Of a stretch of DNA of 64,000 nucleotides, positions 26,132-34,250 are shown in pieces. Origin of the DNA: Ensifer sp. LC163 (lineage in GTDB: Bacteria > Pseudomonadota > Alphaproteobacteria > Rhizobiales > Rhizobiaceae). A model generated the notes under the pieces. It searched no databases. It saw only the letters and a program-made list of their open reading frames with translations, and was not told the origin of the DNA. A program made the translations under genes and the position numbers. The first letter of the stretch is position 1, and each line of letters starts with the position of its first letter. The stretch is taken from the NCBI RefSeq assembly GCF_001695855.1, contig NZ_MBSS01000023.1:124001-188000 (forward strand). The letters are read 5' to 3'.

Positions 26132-26623
26132 ATGCCGAAGAAAACGCCGAGCTTTGACGCCGCGACCATCCGCATTCTCGATCTTCTGCAGCAGAACGCC
26201 GAGATCAGCACGGCCGAGCTTGCCGATGCAACCGGGCTTTCGGCCTCTCCCTGCTGGCGGCGGGTCAACGAACTCAAGGAGAGCGGCGTCATCAAGGGCT
26301 CGGTCGCACTCGTCGACGCATTCGCCCTTGGCCTCGCGGTCAACGTGTTCGTGCACGTGTCGCTCAAGCAGCAGGACCGCGCCTCGCTCGATGTTTTCAG
26401 CGCCGCCATCAAGACCAAGCCCGAAATCGTCGAATGTTACCTGATGACGGGCGAGTCGGACTACATGCTGCGCGTCGTCGTCGAGGATCTGATGAAATAC
26501 CAGGCGCTCGTCGTCGACTTCCTGACGACGATCCCCGGCGTCTCCAGCATCCGCTCGAGCTTCGCGCTCAGCCAGATCAAATATACGACCGCGCTGCCGA
26601 CCGAGCATCTGCGCAACGGCTGA
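26132..26623 (+). CDS. Lrp/AsnC family transcriptional regulator
   Basis: A 163-residue regulator. The N-terminal helix-turn-helix is ISTAELADATGLSASPCWRRVNELKESGVI, and the C-terminal RAM ligand-binding domain contains VECYLMTGESDYMLRVVVEDLMKYQ. Such proteins sense amino acids. It is divergent from the E1 gene with 123 bases between, so it very probably controls it. The ATG at 26132 is used; a TTG at 26120 would add four residues. The repeated GGAAATTT words in the gap (around 26080 and 26123) could be its binding sites. Confidence 0.88.
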   Translation: MPKKTPSFDAATIRILDLLQQNAEISTAELADATGLSASPCWRRVNELKESGVIKGSVALVDAFALGLAVNVFVHVSLKQQDRASLDVFSAAIKTKPEIVECYLMTGESDYMLRVVVEDLMKYQALVVDFLTTIPGVSSIRSSFALSQIKYTTALPTEHLRNG

Positions 26624-26635
26624 ACGCGATGAGCC

Positions 26636-26664
26636 GAGCTACTTCTTAGCTCTTGAGGTAGCTC
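26636..26664. terminator. Hairpin between converging Lrp and TetR genes
   Basis: GAGCTACTTC and GAGGTAGCTC form a 10 bp stem (one G-T pair) with a nine-base loop. It starts 13 bases after the Lrp stop and overlaps the end of the TetR gene, so it can serve both transcripts. No strong U run is present. Confidence 0.5.
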
Positions 26665-27284
26665 AACACGGCATCGGCGATCAGCCCCTTGTGCCGCTGC
26701 ATCGTCTCCGGCTCGCAAAGGTCGCGACGGAAGATGGTGCCGAAGGTGTAGCGGTTGGAGACGCGGAAGAAGCAGAACGCGCTGATCAGCATATGCACGT
26801 CGATCGGATCGGCCGTGCGGTGGAACACGCCCTCGGCGACGCCGCGTTCCAGAATGCCGGCGATGGTTTCGATGATCGAGACGTTGAGATCGCGGATCGC
26901 CTCCGAGCGCATCATGTGGGCGGCGTGATGGATGTTTTCGATGCTGACCAGGCGCACGAATTCCGGGTTGGCCTGATCGTGGTCGAAGGTGGTTGAGATC
27001 AGGGTGCGCAGCGCAGCCTCGGGCGCAAGGCTCGACAATTGCAGATCGGCCTCCAGCGTGCGGATCTTGCGGTAGGACCGTTCGAGCACCGAGAGATAGA
27101 GCCCCTCCTTGCTCTCGAAATAATAGTAGATCATCCGCTTGGAGGTTCGGGTCTTTTCGGCGATCGCGTCGACGCGGGCGCCGGCGAGACCATGGGTCGC
27201 GAACTCGTCCGTCGCGACGATGAGGATGTCCTCCTTCGTGCGCTGTGGATCGTTCTTGCGTCCGTTCTCTGCTCGCGCCGCCAT
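26646..27284 (-). CDS. TetR family regulator of the adjacent TRAP/quinate operon
   Basis: A 212-residue repressor. The helix-turn-helix lies at residues ~15-60 (TKEDILIVATDEFATHGLAGARVDAIAEKTRTSKRMIYYYFESKE) and the rest is a helical ligand domain of the TetR_C type. ATG 27284 follows GGAGGAAG; the frame extends further upstream but without similarity. It is divergent from the TRAP transporter operon (280 bases apart) and is probably released by an aromatic-ring precursor such as quinate, shikimate or dehydroshikimate. That ligand is inferred from the enzymes downstream. Confidence 0.86.
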   Translation of the reverse strand: MAARAENGRKNDPQRTKEDILIVATDEFATHGLAGARVDAIAEKTRTSKRMIYYYFESKEGLYLSVLERSYRKIRTLEADLQLSSLAPEAALRTLISTTFDHDQANPEFVRLVSIENIHHAAHMMRSEAIRDLNVSIIETIAGILERGVAEGVFHRTADPIDVHMLISAFCFFRVSNRYTFGTIFRRDLCEPETMQRHKGLIADAVLSYLKS

Positions 27285-27414
27285 GCCCCGTCGCTTCCTC
27301 CACCCTTGATTCTCAAAGCGAAACGGCCGCGACCGTCCCGCTTTGGCCGCGGCTCCACTCCGCATGCTGTCCAAAGTCTTATTGAGGTTGCCCACTTCTT
27401 TCAAGAGATGCCGC

Positions 27415-27443
27415 TTGACATTCGAACTAGTTAGTACATTTTG
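27415..27443 (+). promoter_or_regulatory. Candidate promoter and operator of the TRAP operon
   Basis: CTTGACA (-35, TTGACA at 27415-27420) is followed after 17 bases by ATTTTG (27438-27443). The spacer contains the palindrome AACTAGTT (27425-27432) within GAACTAGTTAGTAC, placed where a TetR repressor would block RNA polymerase. Confidence 0.5.
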
Positions 27444-27563
27444 AAACGGCATCCCGGTCGCTTGGAGGAGAGGTCGGCATGCCAGCCTTGCGCAATTGGG
27501 TGTCCTGATCGATGACGGACATCACAGGCCGCAAGACGCGGTTGATCGCCTGGGAGGAGCGAA

Positions 27564-28127
27564 ATGGTCCGGATAATCGAATTCTGCTTCCTGATGCTGA
27601 AGGTTGCCATCGCGCTTCTGCTTGCGGGCATGGTCCTGCTCGTCTTCGGCAATGTCGTGCTGCGCTATGCCTTCAATACCGGCATCACCTATTCCGAAGA
27701 GCTGTCGCGCATCTTCTTCATCTGGCTGACCTTCCTCGGCGCCGTCATCGCGATGCGGGAACACTCCCATCTCGGCGTCGACTCGCTGCTGCGCCGCTTG
27801 CCGCCGCTCGGCGCGAAGGTCGCCATTCTCTGCGGACAGGCGCTGATGCTGGGCGCAACATGGCTGATGATAAGTGGCAGCTGGACGCAGACGCTGATCA
27901 ATTTGCATGTGGCAGCGCCGGCGACCGGCATTTCCATGGGGTTCTTCTACGGCGCCGGCCTCGCCTTCGGCATTCCCGCCTTCCTGATCATCCTCTGGGA
28001 CGCGTTTTGCGTGCTGACCGGCCGCATCGATGTGGCGACGGCCGAATTCGTGCGCGACAGCGAGGATCAAGCCGTCCTTGATGACCACCCGGCGCCTTCG
28101 CTCGCCCACCCAATCGCAAAGCCCTGA
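27564..28127 (+). CDS. TRAP transporter small permease (DctQ-like)
   Basis: A 187-residue inner membrane protein with four membrane segments and the family motif NVVLRYAFNTGITYSEELSRIFFIWLTFLGA. It joins the large permease and is essential for TRAP function. The C-terminal ~30 residues are a polar tail. GGGAGGAGC precedes the ATG. It is the first gene of a five-gene operon reaching 33323. Confidence 0.88.
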   Translation: MVRIIEFCFLMLKVAIALLLAGMVLLVFGNVVLRYAFNTGITYSEELSRIFFIWLTFLGAVIAMREHSHLGVDSLLRRLPPLGAKVAILCGQALMLGATWLMISGSWTQTLINLHVAAPATGISMGFFYGAGLAFGIPAFLIILWDAFCVLTGRIDVATAEFVRDSEDQAVLDDHPAPSLAHPIAKP

Positions 28128-28137
28128 GGAGACGACG

Positions 28138-29418
28138 ATGACCGTTACGATTTTCCTCGGCGCCCTGCTTGGTCCGATGGCCCTTGGCGTGCCGATCGCC
28201 TTTGCCCTGATCATCAGCGGCGTCGCGCTGATGATGTATCTCGGCCTCTACGACGCCCAGATCGTCGCCCAGAACGTGCTGAACGGCGCCGACAGCTTCC
28301 CGCTGATGGCTGTCCCCTTCTTCATGCTCGCCGGCGAAGTGATGAACACCGGCGGCCTGTCGCGGCGCATCGTCGACCTGGCGATGGCGATGGTCGGCCA
28401 TATCCGCGGCGGGCTCGGTTTTGTGGCCATCTTTGCCGCCTGCATCATGGCGAGCCTTTCCGGCTCGGCCGTTGCCGATGCGGCGGCGCTCGGTGCCCTT
28501 CTGCTGCCGATGATGCTGAAATCCGGCCACGACCCGGCCCGCGCAGGCGGGCTGCTCGCCTCCGCCTCGATCATCGGTCCGATCATTCCGCCGTCGATCG
28601 GCTTCATCCTTTACGGTGTCGTCGGTGGCGTCTCGATCACCAAGCTTTTTCTTGCCGGCATTTTCCCCGGCCTGATGATTGCCGCTGCCCTCTGCGTGAC
28701 CTGGATGATCGTGTCGCGGAAGGAACAACACCAGCTGCCGCCGCGCCAGAGCGGTGCCGTCAGGATGAAGACGTTCATCGACAGCCTTTGGGCGCTCTTC
28801 CTGCCTGTTATCATCATCGTCGGCTTGAAGTTCGGCGTGTTCACGCCGACGGAAGCCGGCGTCGTTGCAGCCGTCTACTCGCTGTTCGTGTCGATGGTGA
28901 TCTATCGCGAGCTGCCGCCGGCCAAGCTGTTCCACGTCTTCGTGGCCGCGGCGAAGATAACGTCCATCGTGATGTTCCTTGTCGCCTGCGCCGCCGTGTC
29001 GGCCTGGCTGATCACGGTGGCCGATGTGCCCGGCGACCTCGCCGCCCTCGTCGAGCCGCTGATGGACAACCAGACGCTGTTGCTGCTGGCGATCATGGCC
29101 CTCGTCGTCGTCGTCGGCACCGCCATGGATATGACGCCGACCATTCTGATCATGACCCCTGTGCTGATGCCGATCATCAAGCAGGCGGGCATCGACCCGG
29201 TCTATTTCGGCGTTCTGTTCATCATCAACAACTCGATCGGCCTGATCACGCCGCCGGTCGGCACGGTGCTCAACGTCATCTGCGGCGTTTCGAAGCTGAC
29301 GATGGAAGACCTCATGAAGGGCGTCATGCCGTTCCTGATTGCCGAACTGATCGTCCTGTTCCTGCTCGTGCTGTTCCCGCAGCTGGTGACCGTGCCGGTC
29401 TCCTGGTTCGGGCGATAG
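28138..29418 (+). CDS. TRAP transporter large permease (DctM-like)
   Basis: A 426-residue inner membrane protein, exactly the usual DctM length, with about twelve membrane segments. Family marks are FPLMAVPFFMLAGEVMNTGGL, ASLSGSAVADAAALG, IIGPIIPPSIGFILYG and NSIGLITPPVGTVLN. It uses the ion gradient to import a carboxylate handed over by DctP. GAGGAGACG lies upstream of the ATG, ten bases after dctQ. Confidence 0.93.
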   Translation: MTVTIFLGALLGPMALGVPIAFALIISGVALMMYLGLYDAQIVAQNVLNGADSFPLMAVPFFMLAGEVMNTGGLSRRIVDLAMAMVGHIRGGLGFVAIFAACIMASLSGSAVADAAALGALLLPMMLKSGHDPARAGGLLASASIIGPIIPPSIGFILYGVVGGVSITKLFLAGIFPGLMIAAALCVTWMIVSRKEQHQLPPRQSGAVRMKTFIDSLWALFLPVIIIVGLKFGVFTPTEAGVVAAVYSLFVSMVIYRELPPAKLFHVFVAAAKITSIVMFLVACAAVSAWLITVADVPGDLAALVEPLMDNQTLLLLAIMALVVVVGTAMDMTPTILIMTPVLMPIIKQAGIDPVYFGVLFIINNSIGLITPPVGTVLNVICGVSKLTMEDLMKGVMPFLIAELIVLFLLVLFPQLVTVPVSWFGR

Positions 29419-29484
29419 GCGCCGGCAACATCTGTAACGTTCAACCGGCCGGAGGGAGAACCCGGCCAAACCTGGGAGGGAAAT

Positions 29485-30501
29485 ATGTTCAACAAACTGA
29501 TGAAAATGGCGCTCGGACTTGCCGTGCCGGTGGCGCTGATGGCGGCAAGCCCGGCGCTCGCCGAGATCCGCGAACAGCAGCTCAAGTTCGCCGCCGCCAA
29601 CAACAAGGGCCATCCGCAGGTGATGGGCATGGAGAAGTTCGCCGAACTCGTGAAGGAAAAGAGCGGCGGGAAGATCGAGGTCAAGCTGTTTCCGGGCGGC
29701 GTACTCGGTGGCGACGTGCAGACCGTATCGGCGCTGCAGGGCGGGGTGATCGAAATGACGGTCTTGAACGCCGGAATCCTGGCAAGCAACGTCAAGCAGT
29801 TCGGCGCCGTCGACCTGCCCTTCCTTTTCAACAACGGCGAAGAGGCCGACAAGGTAATGGACGGCCCGTTCGGCACCAGCCTTGCCAACCTGTTGCCCGA
29901 CACCGGGCTCGTTGGGCTCGGCTATTGGGAGCTGGGTTTCCGCAATCTCACCAACAATCGCCACCCGGTCACAAAGCTCGAGGACATCAAGGGCCTGAAG
30001 ATCCGCACGATCCAGTCGCCGATCCCGATCGAGCTTTTCAACAATCTCGGCGCCAATGCCGTGCCGCTGCCCTACACCGAACTTTATACCGCGCTTGAAA
30101 CCGGCACGGTCGACGGCCAGGAAAACCCGGCCGCCAACATTCTCAACGCCAAATTCTATGAAGTGCAGAAGTACATGACGGTGACCCGTCACCAGTACAA
30201 TCCGCAGATCGTGCTCATCAGCAAGAAATTCTGGGACGGCCTCAACGACGAAGAGAAGGCGGTGCTGCAGGCATCTGCCACCGAGGCCCGCGACTATCAG
30301 CGCCAGGCCTCGCGCGAGTTCGACGCCAAGGCGATCGCCGACATCAAGGCAACCGGCATGGAAGTCAACGAACTGTCGCCGGAGGAAACCCAGAAGCTGC
30401 GCGATGCCGTCAAGCCGATGATCGAGAAGTTCAGCGCCGAAATTGGTGCCGATACCGTCGCAGCGCTGTTCAAAGAGCTTCAGATGCTTCGTGGCCAGTA
30501 A
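29485..30501 (+). CDS. TRAP transporter substrate-binding protein (DctP-like)
   Basis: A 338-residue periplasmic protein with a signal peptide (MFNKLMKMALGLAVPVALMAASPALA). The DctP fold shows LKFAAANNKGHPQVMGMEKFAELV, a conserved Arg-containing strand LKIRTIQSPIPIELFNNLGA, and GTVDGQENPAANI. The Arg normally forms a salt bridge with the substrate carboxylate, which fits quinate or shikimate. A hairpin follows the gene. GGGAGGG precedes the ATG. Confidence 0.9.
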   Translation: MFNKLMKMALGLAVPVALMAASPALAEIREQQLKFAAANNKGHPQVMGMEKFAELVKEKSGGKIEVKLFPGGVLGGDVQTVSALQGGVIEMTVLNAGILASNVKQFGAVDLPFLFNNGEEADKVMDGPFGTSLANLLPDTGLVGLGYWELGFRNLTNNRHPVTKLEDIKGLKIRTIQSPIPIELFNNLGANAVPLPYTELYTALETGTVDGQENPAANILNAKFYEVQKYMTVTRHQYNPQIVLISKKFWDGLNDEEKAVLQASATEARDYQRQASREFDAKAIADIKATGMEVNELSPEETQKLRDAVKPMIEKFSAEIGADTVAALFKELQMLRGQ

Positions 30502-30508
30502 GCCTGCC

Positions 30509-30534
30509 GCCGGCCCGCGCTCAAGCGGGTCGGC
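30509..30534 (+). terminator. Intercistronic hairpin after dctP-like gene
   Basis: GCCGGCCCGC pairs with GCGGGTCGGC (10 bp, one G-T pair, six-base loop), eight bases after the dctP stop. There is no U run. It probably raises the stability of the binding-protein message relative to the catabolic genes that follow. Confidence 0.55.
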
Positions 30535-30561
30535 AACCACCCGACTGATGAAAGCGTCGAG

Positions 30562-31422
30562 ATGACCGAGACCCTTCTCAAACCGCTGAAAGCCGGATTG
30601 ATCGGCGCCGGCATTCAAGCCTCGCTCACACCGGCCATGCACATGCGCGAAGGTGCGGCACAGGGCCTGACCTATGACTACGAGTTGATCGACCTGAGCC
30701 AGCGCGGCGCCAGCCCCGACGACCTGCCGCGGTTGCTGCGGGAGGCCGAATTACGGGGCCTTTGCGGGTTGAACATCACGCATCCATGCAAGCAACTGGT
30801 CATCCCGTTCCTCGACGAGCTGTCGGACGAAGCCCGAGATCTCGGCGCCGTGAACACGGTGGTGCTTAAGGCTGGTCGCCGCATCGGCCACAACACCGAC
30901 TGGTGGGGATTTGCCGAAAGCTTTCGCCGCGGCCTGCCCGATGTGGCGCTGTCGAACGCGGTGCAGCTCGGCGCCGGCGGCGCCGGCGTTGCCACGGCCT
31001 ATGCGGCCCTATCCTTAGGACTGGCATCGCTCACGGTTTTCGACCGGGAAGTGGAGCGCTCTGAGGCACTGGCGTCCAGTATGTCGGCGCTGTTTCCACA
31101 GGCGAACATTGCTGGCGGCACCGACCTTGCATCATCGATGAGAACAGCGGACGGCCTCATCCACGCAACGCCGACCGGCATGGCGAAATATCCCGGAATG
31201 CCGCTTCCTGCAGCGTTGCTCGAACCACGCCACTGGGTGGCCGAAGTCGTCTATTTCCCGCTGGAAACCGAACTGCTGGCCGAAGCCAGACGGCGCGGCT
31301 GCAGCACGCTCGACGGCGGCGGGATGGCGGTGTTTCAGGCCGTCGGCGCATTTCGCCTGTTTACCGGCCGAGAGCCAGATGCGGCGCGCATGCTCCGCCA
31401 CTTCAAGGCCCTGACCGCCTGA
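30562..31422 (+). CDS. Shikimate/quinate dehydrogenase, NAD-type (AroE/YdiB family)
   Basis: A 286-residue enzyme. The substrate domain has SLTPAMHMREGAAQG and the catalytic Lys in NITHPCKQLVIPF; the pair residue Asp is in HNTDWWGF. The nucleotide domain is GAGGAGVATAYAALSLG followed by VFDREVER, with Asp where NADPH-dependent biosynthetic AroE enzymes carry NRT. That predicts NAD use and a catabolic direction: shikimate or quinate to the 3-dehydro compound. It lies between a carboxylate importer and a dehydroshikimate dehydratase, which supports this role over aromatic biosynthesis. Confidence 0.86.
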   Translation: MTETLLKPLKAGLIGAGIQASLTPAMHMREGAAQGLTYDYELIDLSQRGASPDDLPRLLREAELRGLCGLNITHPCKQLVIPFLDELSDEARDLGAVNTVVLKAGRRIGHNTDWWGFAESFRRGLPDVALSNAVQLGAGGAGVATAYAALSLGLASLTVFDREVERSEALASSMSALFPQANIAGGTDLASSMRTADGLIHATPTGMAKYPGMPLPAALLEPRHWVAEVVYFPLETELLAEARRRGCSTLDGGGMAVFQAVGAFRLFTGREPDAARMLRHFKALTA

Positions 31423-31439
31423 CAACGGAGGAAACCCGG

Positions 31440-33323
31440 ATGAAGACCTCGATCGCGACCGTCTCCTTGAGCGGCGACCTGCGCAGCAAGCTGGAGGCCA
31501 TAGCGAAGGCCGGTTTTGATGGCGTGGAAATCTTTGAGAACGATTTTCTCGTTTTCGACGAAAGCCCGCGCCAGGTCGGGCAGATGGTGCGCGACCACGG
31601 TCTGGAGATTTCTCTCTTCCAGCCGTTTCGCGATTTCGAGGGCATGCCCGAACCACTCAGAAGCCGGACCTTCGATCGGGCGGAGCGTAAGTTCGACCTG
31701 ATGCAGGAGATGGGAACCGACCTGGTGCTCGTGTGTTCGAACGTCTCTCCCGCCGCAATCGGCGGTCTCGACCGGGCAGCCGCTGATTTTCGCGAGCTTG
31801 GCGAACGGGCGGCCAGACGGGCCTTGCGCGTCGGATACGAAGCGCTCGCCTGGGGACGTCACATCAACGATCACCGCGACGCCTGGGAAGTGGTGCGCCG
31901 GGCCGACCATCCCAATGTCGGCCTCATTCTCGATAGCTTTCACACGCTCGCGCGCAAGATCGACGTCAACTCCATCCGCTCCATACCGAAGGAGAAGATC
32001 TTCATCATCCAACTGGCGGACGCGCCGCTGATCGACATGGATCTGCTCTATTGGAGTCGGCATTTCCGCAACATGCCTGGCGAAGGCGACCTGCCCGTCC
32101 TCGAGTTCATGCGGGCCGTGGCGGCCACCGGCTATGACGACTATCTGTCGCTCGAAATCTTCAACGACCAGTTTCGCGGCGGCTCAGCGACGGCGATCTC
32201 CATCGACGGCCAGCGCTCGCTGCTCTATCTGGGCGACCAGGTGCGGCGGGCCGAGCCGGACATTGCCCTGCCCGTTCCCGAAATGCCCGCTCGGGCCGGC
32301 GTCGAAGGCATTGCCTTCATCGAATTCACCATCGACGAAAGCGAGGCACCTCAACTCGAGGCGCTGATCCAGACGCTCGGCTTCCGCAGGGCCGCGCGCC
32401 ACAAGACGAAAAGCGTCGTCGTGTTCCAACAGGGTGATATCAGGCTGGTGATCAACACGGAAAACCGCGGCTTTGCCAACTCATCCTACCTCGTGCACGG
32501 CACCTCGGCCTATGCGATGGGCCTTCTGGTCGACGATGCACGGGCCGCGCACCGGCGGGCGCTTGCACTTGGCGCCGAGACGTTCGCCCAGCCAGTAGAC
32601 GAGGGCGAGATCGAGATGCCGGCCGTTCACGGCGTCGGCGGCGGCATCGTCTATTTCCTCGATCGCAACAGCGACCTCGGGACCATATGGAATGTCGAGT
32701 TCGACCCTGTGGACGACCCGGCGACGTCCGCCGGACTGTCATCGATCGACCACATCGCCCAGACGATGCAATACGACGAACTCCTGACCTGGCTGCTGTT
32801 CTACACCTCGCTGCTGGAGGCCCATAAGACCCCGCTGGTCGACATCATCGACCCCTCCGGCATCGTACGCAGCCAGGTGGTGGAAAACACCGCCGGATCC
32901 CTGCGCATCACGATGAACGGCGCCGAGAACCGCAACACGCTTGCCGGACGCTTCATCGCCGAGACCTTCGGCTCCGGCATCCAGCATCTGGCCTTCAAGA
33001 CGGACGACATCTTCAGGACTGCAGACGCACTTGCGGCGGGCGGCTTTGTCTCGCTGGCGATCTCACCCAATTATTACGACGATCTGGAAGCTCGCTTCGG
33101 CCTCGATCCGCATTTCACCGAACGGCTGAAGGCGCACAACATCCTTTACGACAAGGACGAACACGGCGAGTATTTTCAGCTCTACAGTCCGACCTTCTCT
33201 GGTGGATTCTTTTTCGAGATCGTCGAGCGCCGCGGATATCGCGGCTATGGCGCGGCGAACGCGATCTTCCGGATCGCCGCGCTTCGCAAGTCTCTGGAAC
33301 CGGCCGGCATGCCCCGCGCGTGA
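31440..33323 (+). CDS. quiC: 3-dehydroshikimate dehydratase fused to HPPD-like domain (QuiC-like)
   Basis: A 627-residue fusion. Residues 1-~270 are a TIM-barrel sugar-phosphate isomerase-like domain (AGFDGVEIFENDF, LILDSFHTLA, YLSLEIFND carry metal ligands) that dehydrates 3-dehydroshikimate to protocatechuate. Residues ~285-620 form a vicinal-oxygen-chelate domain of the 4-hydroxyphenylpyruvate dioxygenase type, with its own metal site in SSIDHIAQTM, GIQHLAFKTDD and FFFEIVERRGYRGYG. The same fusion is known as QuiC1 in Pseudomonas putida, where the second domain has no settled role. GGAGGAAACC precedes the ATG. Confidence 0.87.
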   Translation: MKTSIATVSLSGDLRSKLEAIAKAGFDGVEIFENDFLVFDESPRQVGQMVRDHGLEISLFQPFRDFEGMPEPLRSRTFDRAERKFDLMQEMGTDLVLVCSNVSPAAIGGLDRAAADFRELGERAARRALRVGYEALAWGRHINDHRDAWEVVRRADHPNVGLILDSFHTLARKIDVNSIRSIPKEKIFIIQLADAPLIDMDLLYWSRHFRNMPGEGDLPVLEFMRAVAATGYDDYLSLEIFNDQFRGGSATAISIDGQRSLLYLGDQVRRAEPDIALPVPEMPARAGVEGIAFIEFTIDESEAPQLEALIQTLGFRRAARHKTKSVVVFQQGDIRLVINTENRGFANSSYLVHGTSAYAMGLLVDDARAAHRRALALGAETFAQPVDEGEIEMPAVHGVGGGIVYFLDRNSDLGTIWNVEFDPVDDPATSAGLSSIDHIAQTMQYDELLTWLLFYTSLLEAHKTPLVDIIDPSGIVRSQVVENTAGSLRITMNGAENRNTLAGRFIAETFGSGIQHLAFKTDDIFRTADALAAGGFVSLAISPNYYDDLEARFGLDPHFTERLKAHNILYDKDEHGEYFQLYSPTFSGGFFFEIVERRGYRGYGAANAIFRIAALRKSLEPAGMPRA

Positions 33324-33355
33324 GCATCAGCGGCACGCCTGTCGGACAGCCACGA

Positions 33356-34171
33356 TCAAAAGCAGGCATTGACCTCGGAATAGGGCGCGGCGAATTCAAA
33401 GAGCGGTTCGGATCGACCATCGGCGAGGAAGTTGGCTGCCAATGCCGATGCATGCTCCCAAAGCGTTTGAGAGATCCATGAGCCGACGCTAACCCGACGG
33501 ACGCCGAGCGTGGCGAGGTCGCTCGCTGGCGGCAGGCCGGGCCAGGCTATGACATTCAGCAACAGCTCGGTGCCTGCTGCAATCTGCGCAATGTCGTCTC
33601 GGTTGGTCACGCCGAGCACGAACAAGCCGTTGGCTCCTGCCTCCTGATATTGTCTTGCGCGTGTCAGGACCTCGTTCACGCGTAAGTTTTCAGGGACAAG
33701 GTTCCGCGCATAAACGTCAGTGCGCGCGTTGACATAGAGCCCGACACCGAGCCGCTCCGCGGTTTGCCGGATCTGCTCGATCTTCCGGCAGAGGACGTGC
33801 GGCGAGGCGGCGCCATCCTGAATATTGAACCCGACCGCGCCGGCCTCGACAAACCGCGCCGCCGTTTCGGCAATGCTGTCGCATTCTTCGATGTAACCGC
33901 CTTCGATATCGACGCTCAACGGCACCGTGACGACCCGGGCGATCGCAGCGATCGTTGCGAGATGGCGATCCAGCGGAAGAGCATCACCATCGCGGTAGCC
34001 GAGCGACCATGCGACACCGGCGCTTGTCGTTGCAATCGCGCGCGCGCCGAGCCGCTCGATCAGTAGGGCGCTGCCGGCATCCCAGGCGTTTGGCAACCGC
34101 AACGGTTCCGGCTGACGATGAAGAGCATTGAAAACTTCGGCTTTGCTGTTGCTGGACAAGATGGCCTCCAT
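33356..34171 (-). CDS. Isocitrate lyase/PEP mutase family protein
   Basis: A 271-residue TIM-barrel enzyme. Family features are LPNAWDAGSALLIERLGARAIATTSAGVAWSLGY near the N-terminus, the metal-binding region PLSVDIEGGY, GFNIQDG and NARTDVYAR. It lacks the KKCGH catalytic loop of isocitrate and methylisocitrate lyases, so it belongs to the carboxyPEP/PEP mutase-like subgroup; the substrate is unknown. ATG 34171 is chosen over an upstream TTG at 34192 that has no ribosome binding site. It is divergent from a LysR gene only 79 bases away, its likely regulator. Confidence 0.82.
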   Translation of the reverse strand: MEAILSSNSKAEVFNALHRQPEPLRLPNAWDAGSALLIERLGARAIATTSAGVAWSLGYRDGDALPLDRHLATIAAIARVVTVPLSVDIEGGYIEECDSIAETAARFVEAGAVGFNIQDGAASPHVLCRKIEQIRQTAERLGVGLYVNARTDVYARNLVPENLRVNEVLTRARQYQEAGANGLFVLGVTNRDDIAQIAAGTELLLNVIAWPGLPPASDLATLGVRRVSVGSWISQTLWEHASALAANFLADGRSEPLFEFAAPYSEVNACF

Positions 34172-34250
34172 TGGAAAGCCTATCTCTCGCAATTGCGATC
34201 GCTGAAGATAATAGCTAAAAATTTCCAGAAATCATTCCTGGAGAGACGCA

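Noticed and set aside
27988-30642. 884-residue open frame on the minus strand across the TRAP genes
   Set aside because: It is antisense to three clearly recognisable genes, is full of His, Arg, Asp and Gln as expected from mirrored high-GC codons, and resembles no protein.
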